Source: Orbaceae bacterium ESL0727
Lineage (GTDB): Bacteria > Pseudomonadota > Gammaproteobacteria > Enterobacterales > Orbaceae
Direction: 5' to 3'
Length of the DNA: 64,000 bases
NCBI GenBank assembly: GCA_029433345.1
Contig: JAQTHY010000001.1
Location: 1,674,001-1,738,000, forward strand
How positions within the stretch are numbered: the first letter of the stretch is position 1; each line of letters begins with the position of its first letter. Positions 23,401-32,221 of this stretch are shown piece after piece. The position numbers were made by a program, and so were the translations under genes. The notes beneath the pieces were generated by a model that did not search any database, was not told where the DNA came from, and was given only the letters and a program-made list of their open reading frames with translations.

Positions 23401-24654
23401 ATGAACTTAGCCTTAATGACAGCGATAAAATTCCGTAAAGGTTTGCGGAAGAGTGGTATGGTATCGCTGATTTCGGTGATTTCAACACTGAGTATCGCAA
23501 TTGGTTTAGCGGCACTGATTATTGGCTTGAGTGCAATGAATGGTTTTGAACGTGAGTTAAAACAGCGGGTTTTATCGGTCATGCCACATGGGCAGATTGT
23601 ATCACAAATGGGCTATATGGCTAATTGGCAAGCGATAGAACACGTATTAGAGCAAGATCAGCATATTACGTCAATTACGCCCTTTGTCAGTTTTACAGGG
23701 CTACTCGAAAACGGCAGTAAATTAAGTGCCATCGAAGTGCAAGGGATTGATCCAAACAAAGAAGCCACTAGCAGTATGCTCCCAAACTATGTTCTTAACC
23801 AGCGCTGGCAACACTTTAATGCAAATGAACAACAAATTATCATTGGCGCAGGATTAGCCCAAGCATTAGGTGTCAAAGAAGATAGTTGGGTAACATTGTT
23901 AATTCCGGTGGCAAATAGTGATAATCAACTGAAACCACCTAAACGCGTTCGTTTACAAGTTATTGGCATATTAGATCTGCAAGGCAGTTTGAGTAATAAT
24001 GTGGCGCTAATTCCATTAAGTGATGCACAACAATTGCTAGCAATGGGTGACAGTGTCACGGGATTAATGGTTAATGTCGATAATGTTTTTCAAGCCAATA
24101 AACTTCTAAACCAAGCTGCATTTCAACTCTATCAAAATCATCTTCAGGAGAATTTATTGTATTCTAGCTGGGAACAAAATTATGGCTATATGTATAATGA
24201 TATCCAGATGATTCGGCAAATTATGTATTTAGCGATGATTGTGGTGATTGGTGTGGCCTGTTTTAACATTGTTTCCACGCTGATGATTGCTGTAAAAGAT
24301 AAACAACGTGATATCGCGATTTTAAAAACCTTAGGCGCAACTAACCGTTTTATTCGGCATATTTTTATCTGGTATGGCGTGGTTTCCGGGCTGATAGGGA
24401 GTCTGATTGGTGTTATTTTAGGCGTATTAATTGCATGGCAATTATCAACGATAATGCACTTTATTGAATCGCTTATTGGTTATAAATTACTCAATAGCCA
24501 TATCTATTTTGTTGATTTTTTACCATCAGAAGTGCATTTAATCGATGTGGTACTGGTGTTTATTACCGCTATGTTACTGAGTCTTATTGCTAGCTATTAT
24601 CCGGCTAGACGTGCGTGTAAACTCGATCCGGCCAGGATCTTAAGTAGTTTTTAA
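23401..24654 (+). CDS. lolE: Lipoprotein-releasing ABC permease LolE
   Basis: Second permease of LolCDE, recognising outer-membrane lipoproteins. It is 417 residues, with helix 1 containing GMVSLISVISTLSIAIGLAALIIG split by SAMNGFEREL, and later helices in VVIGVACFNIVSTLMIAVKDKQRDIAILKTLGA. The C-terminus YYPARRACKLDPARIL matches E. coli LolE. A 66-bp gap separates it from lolD. A perfect matS motif lies inside it at 24047-24059. Confidence 0.96.
   Translation: MNLALMTAIKFRKGLRKSGMVSLISVISTLSIAIGLAALIIGLSAMNGFERELKQRVLSVMPHGQIVSQMGYMANWQAIEHVLEQDQHITSITPFVSFTGLLENGSKLSAIEVQGIDPNKEATSSMLPNYVLNQRWQHFNANEQQIIIGAGLAQALGVKEDSWVTLLIPVANSDNQLKPPKRVRLQVIGILDLQGSLSNNVALIPLSDAQQLLAMGDSVTGLMVNVDNVFQANKLLNQAAFQLYQNHLQENLLYSSWEQNYGYMYNDIQMIRQIMYLAMIVVIGVACFNIVSTLMIAVKDKQRDIAILKTLGATNRFIRHIFIWYGVVSGLIGSLIGVILGVLIAWQLSTIMHFIESLIGYKLLNSHIYFVDFLPSEVHLIDVVLVFITAMLLSLIASYYPARRACKLDPARILSSF
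24047..24059. promoter_or_regulatory. matS site inside lolE
   Basis: Perfect match to GTGACRNYGTCAC with centre AGT. It encodes part of a Gly-Asp-Ser-Val-Thr stretch of LolE without disturbing the frame. Confidence 0.88.
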
Positions 24655-24809
24655 CATATTATCGCTAAATTAGCGTGCTAAGATATCATTCTAAAACATC
24701 GCGCTCTTGAATATTCTTCCGCCGATCATAGTCGACGGAATATTGTCATCAAAATGCGATAGTAAAGAGGACACTCTTCTTTTGCAAGGTAGTTGTGATC
24801 ATAGCATAA

Positions 24810-25319
24810 TCAAATTGATTCATGCTGCAAGAGCTGTTTTCCTAAAATCAATAAATCACGTTTAACGCCATCAAGTTCAGCAATTTGCGGTAAAAATCCC
24901 CATTGTTGATAACCCATTTTTGTAAAAAGCTGCATACTGGGCACATTATGTCCAAAAATAAAACTGAGAATTGTCTCCAGCCCTGCAGTTTGGGCAAATT
25001 TTTCGATTTCATTTAGCATAAATTGGCCAATTTTTTTGCCACGAAAGTCGTGATGCAGATAAAGGCTGATTTCCACCGTTTTATCGTAAGCTGGGCGCCC
25101 ATAAAATGAAGATAAACTGATCCAACCACAAGGCTGCTGATCAGATTTTATCAACCATAATGGGCGCGTTTGTGGATTATGTTGATTAAACCAACCGAGT
25201 CTGCTATCGACAGAGATGGGATCGATATCGGCAGTAACCATTCGGCTGGCAATCGTAGAGTTGTAGACATCAACAATAAAAGGCAGATCCTGCAATGAGG
25301 CATAATGATAAGTGATCAT
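24810..25319 (-). CDS. GNAT family N-acetyltransferase (PAT/MnaT-like)
   Basis: A 169-residue acetyltransferase. The order of motifs fits the phosphinothricin/methionine-sulfoximine acetyltransferase branch: YNSTIASRMVTADIDPIS early, GWISLSSFYGRPAYDKTVEISLYLHHDFRGKKIGQ (split here only by position) with the acetyl-CoA loop RGKKIG, then FGHNVPSMQLFTKMGYQQWG. E. coli MnaT (YncA) is the nearest named relative I recognise, but the true substrate is not shown. No clear ribosome site precedes the ATG. Confidence 0.85.
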   Translation of the reverse strand: MITYHYASLQDLPFIVDVYNSTIASRMVTADIDPISVDSRLGWFNQHNPQTRPLWLIKSDQQPCGWISLSSFYGRPAYDKTVEISLYLHHDFRGKKIGQFMLNEIEKFAQTAGLETILSFIFGHNVPSMQLFTKMGYQQWGFLPQIAELDGVKRDLLILGKQLLQHESI

Positions 25320-25458
25320 GGTGGCAATTTTACCGATTATAACTGTTATTTGTATCGTATTTTATCCGATTTATTTCTCTTTTAATATATTATCAGGGCA
25401 CGCCTTTATTATCTAATTTTAGACTATCACTAACAATCGCTTTTCTATTTTTATAAAA

Positions 25459-25560
25459 TCAACTATTTTGGCGATCATCTCCTGCAAAAATTTGTGCATA
25501 ATCCCATGCAAAATGAGTAAATTTTTTTAAAGGAATTGCTGTATCAGCGATCAGTTCTAA
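25459..25560 (-). pseudogene. Possible relic coding fragment downstream of yigZ
   Basis: Just after the yigZ stop, a 33-codon stretch in another frame reads like real protein ([12 protein letters not shown], then FTHFAWDYAQIFAGDD) and ends in TGA. It has no ATG and an in-frame stop right before it. I do not recognise the family. It may be a leftover 3' end of a lost gene, or chance. Confidence 0.25.
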
Positions 25561-26138
25561 CTATTGATTATCACTCGTCCACGGGTAATATCGCTAATCA
25601 GGGTTTGCAATAAATGCATGTTGTTTTTATTAATCGCGATAATCAGATTCGTCCCTTTTTCATCAAAATTTTGTTGCTCAATAATGGCATCTAGCTCTTT
25701 TAGACGATTTTCAATAATTGGCCATTCTGCATAATAGCAATGGAAGGTCACTGTTATTCTTGGAATGAGTTCGATTAGCTCCGCCTGTTGTAGACAATGA
25801 TTTGCCGATCCGCCATAAGCACGGATTAAGCCTCCTGTTCCCAGCTTAATACCGCCAAAATAGCGAGTAACAACAATGACGATTTGATCGCAATCTTGTC
25901 CTTCAATGGCAGAGAGGATAGGGCGACCTGCTGTACTGGTGGGTTCACCATCGTCATGAAAACGGTATTGTTGACCTATCTTCCATGCAAAGCAGTTATG
26001 TGTTGCCATGGGATCGCTGATCTGCTCAATAAATTGTGTTGCTTGATCAGTCGTTAAAACCGGTGCAGCGTGGACAATAAAACGACTTTTTTTGATCTCT
26101 TCGGTTAATTGTGTAGGGGCAACTAGTGTATATGGCAT
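25557..26138 (-). CDS. yigZ: YigZ/IMPACT family protein
   Basis: A 193-residue protein of the YigZ/IMPACT family. The signature is clear: [12 protein letters not shown] at the start, [25 protein letters not shown], and [22 protein letters not shown], followed by a smaller C-terminal domain. Eukaryotic IMPACT binds the Gcn2 activator; the bacterial role is not settled. It is divergent from nfi across 66 bp. Confidence 0.93.
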   Translation of the reverse strand: MPYTLVAPTQLTEEIKKSRFIVHAAPVLTTDQATQFIEQISDPMATHNCFAWKIGQQYRFHDDGEPTSTAGRPILSAIEGQDCDQIVIVVTRYFGGIKLGTGGLIRAYGGSANHCLQQAELIELIPRITVTFHCYYAEWPIIENRLKELDAIIEQQNFDEKGTNLIIAINKNNMHLLQTLISDITRGRVIINS

Positions 26139-26204
26139 CGCTATTCTGTTACAATTCAGTTAAGGTCATTCATTATATTGATTATCATACTAAACAGCAT
26201 AAAA

Positions 26205-26969
26205 ATGTCTATTAATTTAGCCGAACTCAAACAACAACAACTGACGCTTGCAAGGCAAGTACTGCTTCAGGATGATTTCCACTATCCATTAAATTTGGTG
26301 GGGGGAACAGATGTGGGATTTGAAGAGCAGGGACATGTCACACGCGCCGCAATTGTCGTATTGAGTTATCCTGATTTACAGTTAGTCGATTACACAATAG
26401 CACGGATAGAAACAGCCTTTCCTTATATTCCGGGTTATTTATCTTTTCGCGAATCTCCCGCCTTGGTTGCGGCATGGCAAAAAATAAAAATAAAACCTGA
26501 TCTGCTGTTTTGTGATGGTCATGGTGTGGCACATCCTAGGCGATTAGGTATCGCCAGCCATTTAGGGTTATTGTTAGATAGGCCTAGCATTGGTATTGCG
26601 AAAAAGAAATTATGTGGTCATTATCAACCCTTACCTAAATTAGCGGGTAACGTGACACCGCTATTTGCACATGAAAGTATTTCGCCAGGTGAGTTAACCA
26701 ATATCACATTAGGCGATGCCGATATTAGCTATCCAGCGTTTGATAAACAAGAACAATTAGGGTGGGTTTTACAAAGTAAAAATAACTGTAATCCGCTTTT
26801 TATTTCTGCTGGGCATAAAGTGAGCCAGCAAACGGCCTTACAGTTAGTCGCTAATTGTATTCGAGGATATCGTTTACCCGAACCAACCCGATGGGCTGAT
26901 GCCGTCGCGTCTAATAAACCGTTATTTCGAAAATTTGTGGCAACTTATCCAACCGTAGATATAAATTGA
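26205..26969 (+). CDS. nfi: Endonuclease V (deoxyinosine 3' endonuclease)
   Basis: Cuts DNA near deaminated adenine. The 255-residue protein matches E. coli Nfi: [27 protein letters not shown] with catalytic Asp in [15 protein letters not shown] (the wedge region), [21 protein letters not shown] and [16 protein letters not shown]. It has an insertion of roughly 20-25 residues near residue 165 ([20 protein letters not shown]). An upstream in-frame TTG (26178) is possible, but the ATG at 26205 gives the conserved start. trmN follows six bases later. Confidence 0.95.
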   Translation: MSINLAELKQQQLTLARQVLLQDDFHYPLNLVGGTDVGFEEQGHVTRAAIVVLSYPDLQLVDYTIARIETAFPYIPGYLSFRESPALVAAWQKIKIKPDLLFCDGHGVAHPRRLGIASHLGLLLDRPSIGIAKKKLCGHYQPLPKLAGNVTPLFAHESISPGELTNITLGDADISYPAFDKQEQLGWVLQSKNNCNPLFISAGHKVSQQTALQLVANCIRGYRLPEPTRWADAVASNKPLFRKFVATYPTVDIN

Positions 26970-26975
26970 TCAATC

Positions 26976-27773
26976 ATGCAAAATCAGCCTCATTCAAACT
27001 CATTAATAGGGAAAAAGATAGCTACTGAATCGCTAAAACCGGGCGGTTTTACCTTTAAACGTTTTTTTGTTGCGCATGACAATAGCCCCATGAAAGTGAC
27101 GACCGATAGCGTGTTATTAGGTGCATGGGCACCCTTAGAACCGATTCCGTTACAGGTATTAGATATAGGCACAGGATGTGGTGTGATTGGTTTGATGCTA
27201 GCCCAGCGTTTGGAACAATTTACGGCTAGCTATATCGATGTGATTGATATTGATGTTAATGCGATTAAGGATTGTGAAGCCAATATTTGTTGTTCGCCTT
27301 TCCATAATATTCGAGCTATTCATCAAGATATTAGGCAGTGGGCTGATAATCATCAACATGAGTATGATTTGATTGTTTGTAATCCACCTTATTTTCAATC
27401 GGCTACAGCTTGTCGAAATCAACAGCGACAAACCGCTCGTTATACTGAACAGCTAAACCATACACAGTTATTTACGGTAGTAGAGCAACTTTTAACCGCA
27501 AAAGGGCGGTTTTGTGTTGTATTGCCGTTTCGGCTAGCGGATGATTTTATTCAATTAGGATGCCAAACAGCATTTAGTTTAGTACAAAGATTGGATGTGA
27601 GTTATAGTGAAGATAAAGGTTATTCATTGGTGTTGCTCTGTTTTATGCATGAAAAAAATATGGCTACAGAAAGTCATACATATAAACACGCTCACCTCTG
27701 TATGCGTCATGCTGACCATTCCTATACAGAGGCTTTTACGCGATTACTTAAAGATTTTTATTTGCGTTTTTAA
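26976..27773 (+). CDS. trmN: tRNA1(Val) adenine(37)-N6-methyltransferase
   Basis: SAM-dependent enzyme (YfiC) that makes m6A37 in tRNA-Val. The 265-residue protein has GGFTFKRFFVAHDNSPMKVTTDS, the SAM-binding loop DIGTGCGVIGLMLAQR and the base-flipping motif CNPPYFQ, followed by ARYTEQLNH. The C-terminal YTEAFTRLLKDFYLRF matches the family. It forms a likely two-gene unit with nfi. The first 20 residues are variable and the start is only moderately certain. Confidence 0.92.
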   Translation: MQNQPHSNSLIGKKIATESLKPGGFTFKRFFVAHDNSPMKVTTDSVLLGAWAPLEPIPLQVLDIGTGCGVIGLMLAQRLEQFTASYIDVIDIDVNAIKDCEANICCSPFHNIRAIHQDIRQWADNHQHEYDLIVCNPPYFQSATACRNQQRQTARYTEQLNHTQLFTVVEQLLTAKGRFCVVLPFRLADDFIQLGCQTAFSLVQRLDVSYSEDKGYSLVLLCFMHEKNMATESHTYKHAHLCMRHADHSYTEAFTRLLKDFYLRF

Positions 27774-27813
27774 CGCTATGCCTATTTGAGATATTTTGGA
27801 TATTTTTTGCATA

Positions 27814-28365
27814 TTATTCGCCAGAAAAATCAACCAACGTGAAACAGTCTATGCCAATATTGGTTAATTTAGTTTTCCCACCTAAATCAGGCAAATTAAT
27901 CACAAATGCAGCATTTTCAACAATACCACCCGCTTTACGGATCAGCTTAGCGGTTGCGGCAACAGTGCCACCCGTTGCTAAAAGGTCATCAATAATTAAG
28001 ACGCGTTCACCTTTATTGATCGCATCGGTATGAATCTCTAAGGTATCTGTCCCATATTCGAGTTGATACTCTTCTTTAAATACGTGACGCGGTAACTTAT
28101 TAGGTTTGCGGACAGGAATAAAACCAGCATTTAACGCTAATGCGACGGGCGCAGCAAAAATAAAACCACGTGCTTCCGTACCTACCACTTTATCTATTTT
28201 TTTATTACGATAGTGTTCGATTAATAGGTCAACTGATGTTTTAAACGCGATCGGATCTTCGAGTAAACTGGTAATATCTCGGAAAAGTACCCCTTCTTTA
28301 GGGTAATTAGGAATCGTAAGGATACTGTTTTTAATAAGAGTAAGTTTGTCGTGAAGTTGATTCAT
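27814..28365 (-). CDS. apt: Adenine phosphoribosyltransferase
   Basis: Salvages adenine to AMP. The 183-residue length equals the E. coli enzyme. It has [35 protein letters not shown] and the PRPP-binding motif [16 protein letters not shown]. The frame opens nine codons earlier (28392), but the ATG at 28365 has a GAGA ribosome site at nine-base spacing and gives the normal length. Confidence 0.97.
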   Translation of the reverse strand: MNQLHDKLTLIKNSILTIPNYPKEGVLFRDITSLLEDPIAFKTSVDLLIEHYRNKKIDKVVGTEARGFIFAAPVALALNAGFIPVRKPNKLPRHVFKEEYQLEYGTDTLEIHTDAINKGERVLIIDDLLATGGTVAATAKLIRKAGGIVENAAFVINLPDLGGKTKLTNIGIDCFTLVDFSGE

Positions 28366-28569
28366 TAATAAATTCTCTAATGCGATTTGCAAATGTTTAT
28401 TATATCGCTGTTAATAGGTCACTGTTAATAGCTAAAAAGAAATAACTAGACAAAAAATCTGAAAAGATTTAATAATATTAGTGTTTATATTCATAAAATT
28501 ATTCATTTTGAATAGTCATGAATCTATAAATCCTTATAACTTGATAATAACAGTAAATAAAGGATAAAA

Positions 28570-29394
28570 ATGAAAAGATTAATTACTCTTACCACATTAC
28601 TTTTATGTTCACAATTCTATTCACAGGTCGTACAGGCTAGACCTTATGATGAAATTATTCAATCCGGCATACTAAAAATTGGCGTGCCAGCTGATTATGC
28701 GCCATTAGCCTTCTTTGATAAAACAAGCAGTGATCCACAAGCTTCTTCTCAATCGACTTTTGCACAATCAGGGAAATTAGTCGGTTTTGATATTGATATG
28801 GCTAAAGAGTTAGCTAAACAGCTGAACGTTACGCCTGTATTTTACATTACGAGTTGGCCAACATTAGCTAAAGATCTTGCAAATGATAACTATGATATTG
28901 CTATGGGCGGCGTCACTTATACACCCGATCGCGCAGCAAAATTTCTCCTTTCTGACGAAATCGTACCCAATGGCAAAATTGCATTGGCGGCATGTCAATC
29001 TGCTGCCAAATTACCTGATTTAGCACATATTGATAGACCAGAGGTTAAAGTTGTCGTCAATCCTGGTGGTACTAATGAAAGTTTTGTTAATAAAAATATT
29101 CATAATGCGCAGATTATTCGTGTGAAAGATAATATTGAAAATATTCAAGCATTACGTGATAAAAGTGCCGATATGATGGTGACTGATTTAATTGAAGGCC
29201 ATTATTATGCTTATAAAGAACCGAATGTACTGTGTTTAGCAACCCAAACACCCTTTACAGGTACCGAAAGTTATAAAGCTTATATGGTGCAGGCTGGAAA
29301 CAATAAATTGTTAACCGCGATTAATCAATGGTTGCCAAAATCGAATAAAGAGTCGTTAGCCGTTAAGTGGGGAGTACAAACGCATTTGAATTAA
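28570..29394 (+). CDS. Periplasmic solute-binding / cyclohexadienyl dehydratase-like protein
   Basis: A 274-residue secreted protein with an N-terminal signal peptide (KRLITLTTLLLCSQF, cleavage after QA-type residues near 23). It has the amino-acid-binding fold: LKIGVPADYAPLAFFD, GFDIDMAKELAKQL and YTPDRAAKFLLSD. The segment VNPGGTNESFV is typical of PheC-type cyclohexadienyl (prephenate/arogenate) dehydratases, as is the lack of a neighbouring ABC permease. It may thus be a periplasmic PheC, or a stand-alone binding protein. An AAAGGA ribosome site lies upstream. Confidence 0.75.
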   Translation: MKRLITLTTLLLCSQFYSQVVQARPYDEIIQSGILKIGVPADYAPLAFFDKTSSDPQASSQSTFAQSGKLVGFDIDMAKELAKQLNVTPVFYITSWPTLAKDLANDNYDIAMGGVTYTPDRAAKFLLSDEIVPNGKIALAACQSAAKLPDLAHIDRPEVKVVVNPGGTNESFVNKNIHNAQIIRVKDNIENIQALRDKSADMMVTDLIEGHYYAYKEPNVLCLATQTPFTGTESYKAYMVQAGNNKLLTAINQWLPKSNKESLAVKWGVQTHLN

Positions 29395-29458
29395 AATAAA
29401 AATAAAAGTTTGAGCTATCGATATAAGGTTTGTTAATCAAAAACAATGGAGTAGAAAA

Positions 29459-30151
29459 ATGAATTGGTATGATTTTATGATAATAGCCTTAAAATTAGTT
29501 GTTGTTTTTATCTGTATTATTTTATTTTTAAAAACAACGGGCAAAACGTCGATGGCTCAAATGACCAGTATCGATTTTATCGGTAATATGATTCTGGGTG
29601 GTATAGCGGGGGGGATTATCTATAATCCTAATCTCTCTATCTTTGATTTCTTGATTGTATTGTTGATGTGGACAGCAATTATGTCCGTCTTTAACTATCT
29701 AAAAACAAAGAGCCAGCATGCAAAAGCATTTATCGTGGGTAATCCTATTGTATTAATGGAAAAAGGTAAAATCGATTTAGATGCTTTTAATGCAGCAAAA
29801 TTGGATATGTCTGGGTTTTCAACGCTATTAAGAATGCAAAACATCAAAAGTATTCGTGATGTGAAGAAAGCATTATTAGAACCTAATGGACAATTAACCG
29901 TCGTTAAAAAAGGCGATGATGATATTGCCACAATTGTTGTTGAAAATGAACAAGTAAAAACAAATGCCTTACAAGAAATAGAAAAAGATGAAACATGGCT
30001 AAAAGAGGAATTGAAAAAAGAAGGTTATGTGAGTGACGACGAGAATAATCCTTATAAAGGATTATTTTGTGTTGAGTATTCTCATGGTTCGTTGTTTGTG
30101 ATTCCTTGTGAATCCGTCAAGCAAGATGTAGCCGTTAAGCAGAAAAAGTGA
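29459..30151 (+). CDS. DUF421 (YetF/YcaP-like) membrane protein
   Basis: A 230-residue protein with two or three N-terminal membrane helices (residues 5-80), followed by a soluble beta-rich domain with VGNPIVLMEKGKID and LRMQNIKSIRDVKKALLEPNGQLTVVKK. This order is that of DUF421/YetF proteins, whose role is unknown. It stands alone on its strand after the PheC-like gene (64-bp gap) and is followed by a short GC-rich hairpin. Confidence 0.85.
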   Translation: MNWYDFMIIALKLVVVFICIILFLKTTGKTSMAQMTSIDFIGNMILGGIAGGIIYNPNLSIFDFLIVLLMWTAIMSVFNYLKTKSQHAKAFIVGNPIVLMEKGKIDLDAFNAAKLDMSGFSTLLRMQNIKSIRDVKKALLEPNGQLTVVKKGDDDIATIVVENEQVKTNALQEIEKDETWLKEELKKEGYVSDDENNPYKGLFCVEYSHGSLFVIPCESVKQDVAVKQKK

Positions 30152-30162
30152 CCGTGTAACCT

Positions 30163-30178
30163 GCCGACAAAAGTCGGC
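30163..30178 (+). terminator. Candidate terminator after the DUF421 gene
   Basis: A six-bp stem GCCGAC/GTCGGC with an AAAA loop lies 12 bases after the stop codon, and a TTTTT run follows about seven bases later. Confidence 0.55.
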
Positions 30179-30316
30179 GGACTATTTTTCGTCCGATCAC
30201 ATTATTACATTTATTATTTACCTGCTAAGCTAATTTAGCTTTCCAACGTAATGTATTTTTCAAGATGATTTATTGCCAAGATAATTTATTTCCAAAAATA
30301 ATTAATCTGTCAATCG

Positions 30317-31183
30317 TTAGGCAAATAAAGGCGAGCGATTGACGCCTTTGGCAATAAACGTTTTTGCGATGGAATGATAAATTGGTGATGTTTGTAATGC
30401 TGACTGTATGGCCAATGCCTCTTGCCGATTGTTACATTGCGTAAAAACGGATGAGCCGGTACCTGTTAGCCTGGTTGGCCCATATGCCGAAAGCTGCTCA
30501 ATCAAGCTATCAATTATAGGATAACGTTTTCGCACCACCTTTTCACAATCATTGCTAAAATCAACATAGGGTAGGGCAAGCAGATCGTCAAGTGACCGTC
30601 GAGGCGTATTGCGTGTTAATTCAGGATCATTAAAGACCTTAACCGTAGAGATAGCAATATTAGGGCAAGTGACCAAGTAATAATATTCCGGCAATGAAAC
30701 AGCTTGCAGTTTGTCACCAATTCCTTCAGCAAATGCAGCTTGACCATAGATAAAAATAGGCACATCAGCACCAATTGTACGGCCTAGATCAATTAATGTT
30801 TCTGTCGGTAAATTGAGATGCCATAACTGATTCAGCGCAACCAATACAGTTGCAGCATTAGATGAAGCGCCACCTAATCCTCCCCCCATAGGAATTTTTT
30901 TATCAATTTTAATATCTACACCTAATGAATTAGCGGTAAGATCGAATTGTGAGGCATAAGTTTGTAACAATTTGGCCGCTATGATGATCAAATTCTTATC
31001 ATTAGGCACATTCTGAAAGGGCGTCAGTAAATTGAGCTGATTATCTTGACGAAGCGTAAAATTTAATGTGTCACAATAATCAATAAATTGAAATAATGTT
31101 TGTAGATCATGATAATGATCGGGTCTTCGGCCCGTAATATATAAAAATAAATTTAATTTAGCGGGAGATAACCAAGATTTCAT
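30317..31183 (-). CDS. ispE: 4-diphosphocytidyl-2-C-methyl-D-erythritol kinase IspE
   Basis: GHMP kinase of the MEP isoprenoid pathway. The 288-residue protein has SPAKLNLFLYITGRRPDHYHDL at its start, the GHMP ATP loop PMGGGLGGASSNAATVL and the C-terminal RLTGTGSSVF motif. It lies 94 bp downstream of lolB on the same strand, as in E. coli, but the prs gene that follows in E. coli is not present here. Confidence 0.97.
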   Translation of the reverse strand: MKSWLSPAKLNLFLYITGRRPDHYHDLQTLFQFIDYCDTLNFTLRQDNQLNLLTPFQNVPNDKNLIIIAAKLLQTYASQFDLTANSLGVDIKIDKKIPMGGGLGGASSNAATVLVALNQLWHLNLPTETLIDLGRTIGADVPIFIYGQAAFAEGIGDKLQAVSLPEYYYLVTCPNIAISTVKVFNDPELTRNTPRRSLDDLLALPYVDFSNDCEKVVRKRYPIIDSLIEQLSAYGPTRLTGTGSSVFTQCNNRQEALAIQSALQTSPIYHSIAKTFIAKGVNRSPLFA

Positions 31184-31277
31184 TAGTATTTCAACTCCAT
31201 TAATAATAGCTCTTAAGCACTCAATATCGGTTATAGATGAATAGGTGTTATAGATGAATCGACGTTAACGTGATAAA

Positions 31278-32018
31278 TTAACGTAAAATCCAATTATCAA
31301 TTTTTACTCTTACACGTTCATCTTTATGCGTTAATTCAAGCGTGGCCGGTAAATCAATAGGGCTATTTTTATAATTACGTGTCATATAGTGAGTAATTTT
31401 TAGATTCCATCTATTATTTTGCTGCAATCCTTTATCTTGCAGAAATTCAGTTGAGGCTAATCGACCCGATTTATCCAATTTATCAGCAGTAGGATTGTCG
31501 GATAATCCCTTTAACCAATTATGTAAGGATTTGAGAGGAATATTGATATTTGTCAGCCTAAACATTAAATTCTCAACATCTTGATCAGCATAACGTTTGC
31601 CATTTTTATCGATTAACTCGGAATAACCGGGTTGCGTAATCAATGTGACTAAACTACTCCCTACGGGGGTCGTGATTTTAATTTCATAATTGTTAGGCGC
31701 TGATTGGATAATCAAAAATCGGCCATAACTTTTTGTCGTGTCACTAATATAAGCCAGGCTACCATTAGCTTGGAAAGCGGAAATTTTAGTAAGTTCTTGT
31801 TGATGCTGTTGCCATTGCTGTTGTATGGATGCTTGTTCTTGCGGGGACGATGTTTGGCAACCACTCAAAAATAGCATAAAGAGCAATAAATAGCGGTGCT
31901 TTATTTTGCATAATTGATTTGTTACTGATCTGTTTTTTAACAAACCACTTAGCAATCTGCTTGTTTGCAATAGACTAATTTTAGATACAATGGGAGTTGG
32001 CATAATTATTTTAAACAT
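31278..32018 (-). CDS. lolB: Outer-membrane lipoprotein receptor LolB
   Basis: Receives lipoproteins from LolA and inserts them in the outer membrane. The lipobox LSGC (Cys at residue 54 of the longest frame) is followed by the LolB body: FQANGSLAYISD, GRFLIIQSAPNNYEI, TPVGSSLVTL and IDNWILR. The region before the lipobox is unusually long, 53 residues rather than about 20. No ATG lies closer than residue 6; TTG codons at residues 17, 22 and 26 are alternatives. The start is therefore uncertain. It is divergent from hemA, as in E. coli. Confidence 0.9.
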   Translation of the reverse strand: MFKIIMPTPIVSKISLLQTSRLLSGLLKNRSVTNQLCKIKHRYLLLFMLFLSGCQTSSPQEQASIQQQWQQHQQELTKISAFQANGSLAYISDTTKSYGRFLIIQSAPNNYEIKITTPVGSSLVTLITQPGYSELIDKNGKRYADQDVENLMFRLTNINIPLKSLHNWLKGLSDNPTADKLDKSGRLASTEFLQDKGLQQNNRWNLKITHYMTRNYKNSPIDLPATLELTHKDERVRVKIDNWILR

Positions 32019-32221
32019 AAATAAATTCTTCTAACTGTCTACCAGTTCTATTGTTTGGTGATGTATTATAGCGATAACTGATTACGATTGTCATGAACAA
32101 TGATCAAAATAGAAAAAATGACTATAACTTAACGTTTGGCTGTTTTTTATGTATAATTTCTGTCATTAGCAGTAAGAATCAAGTTATCCATAAAAATCAC
32201 TATAAAAAAAGAATAAATGCA

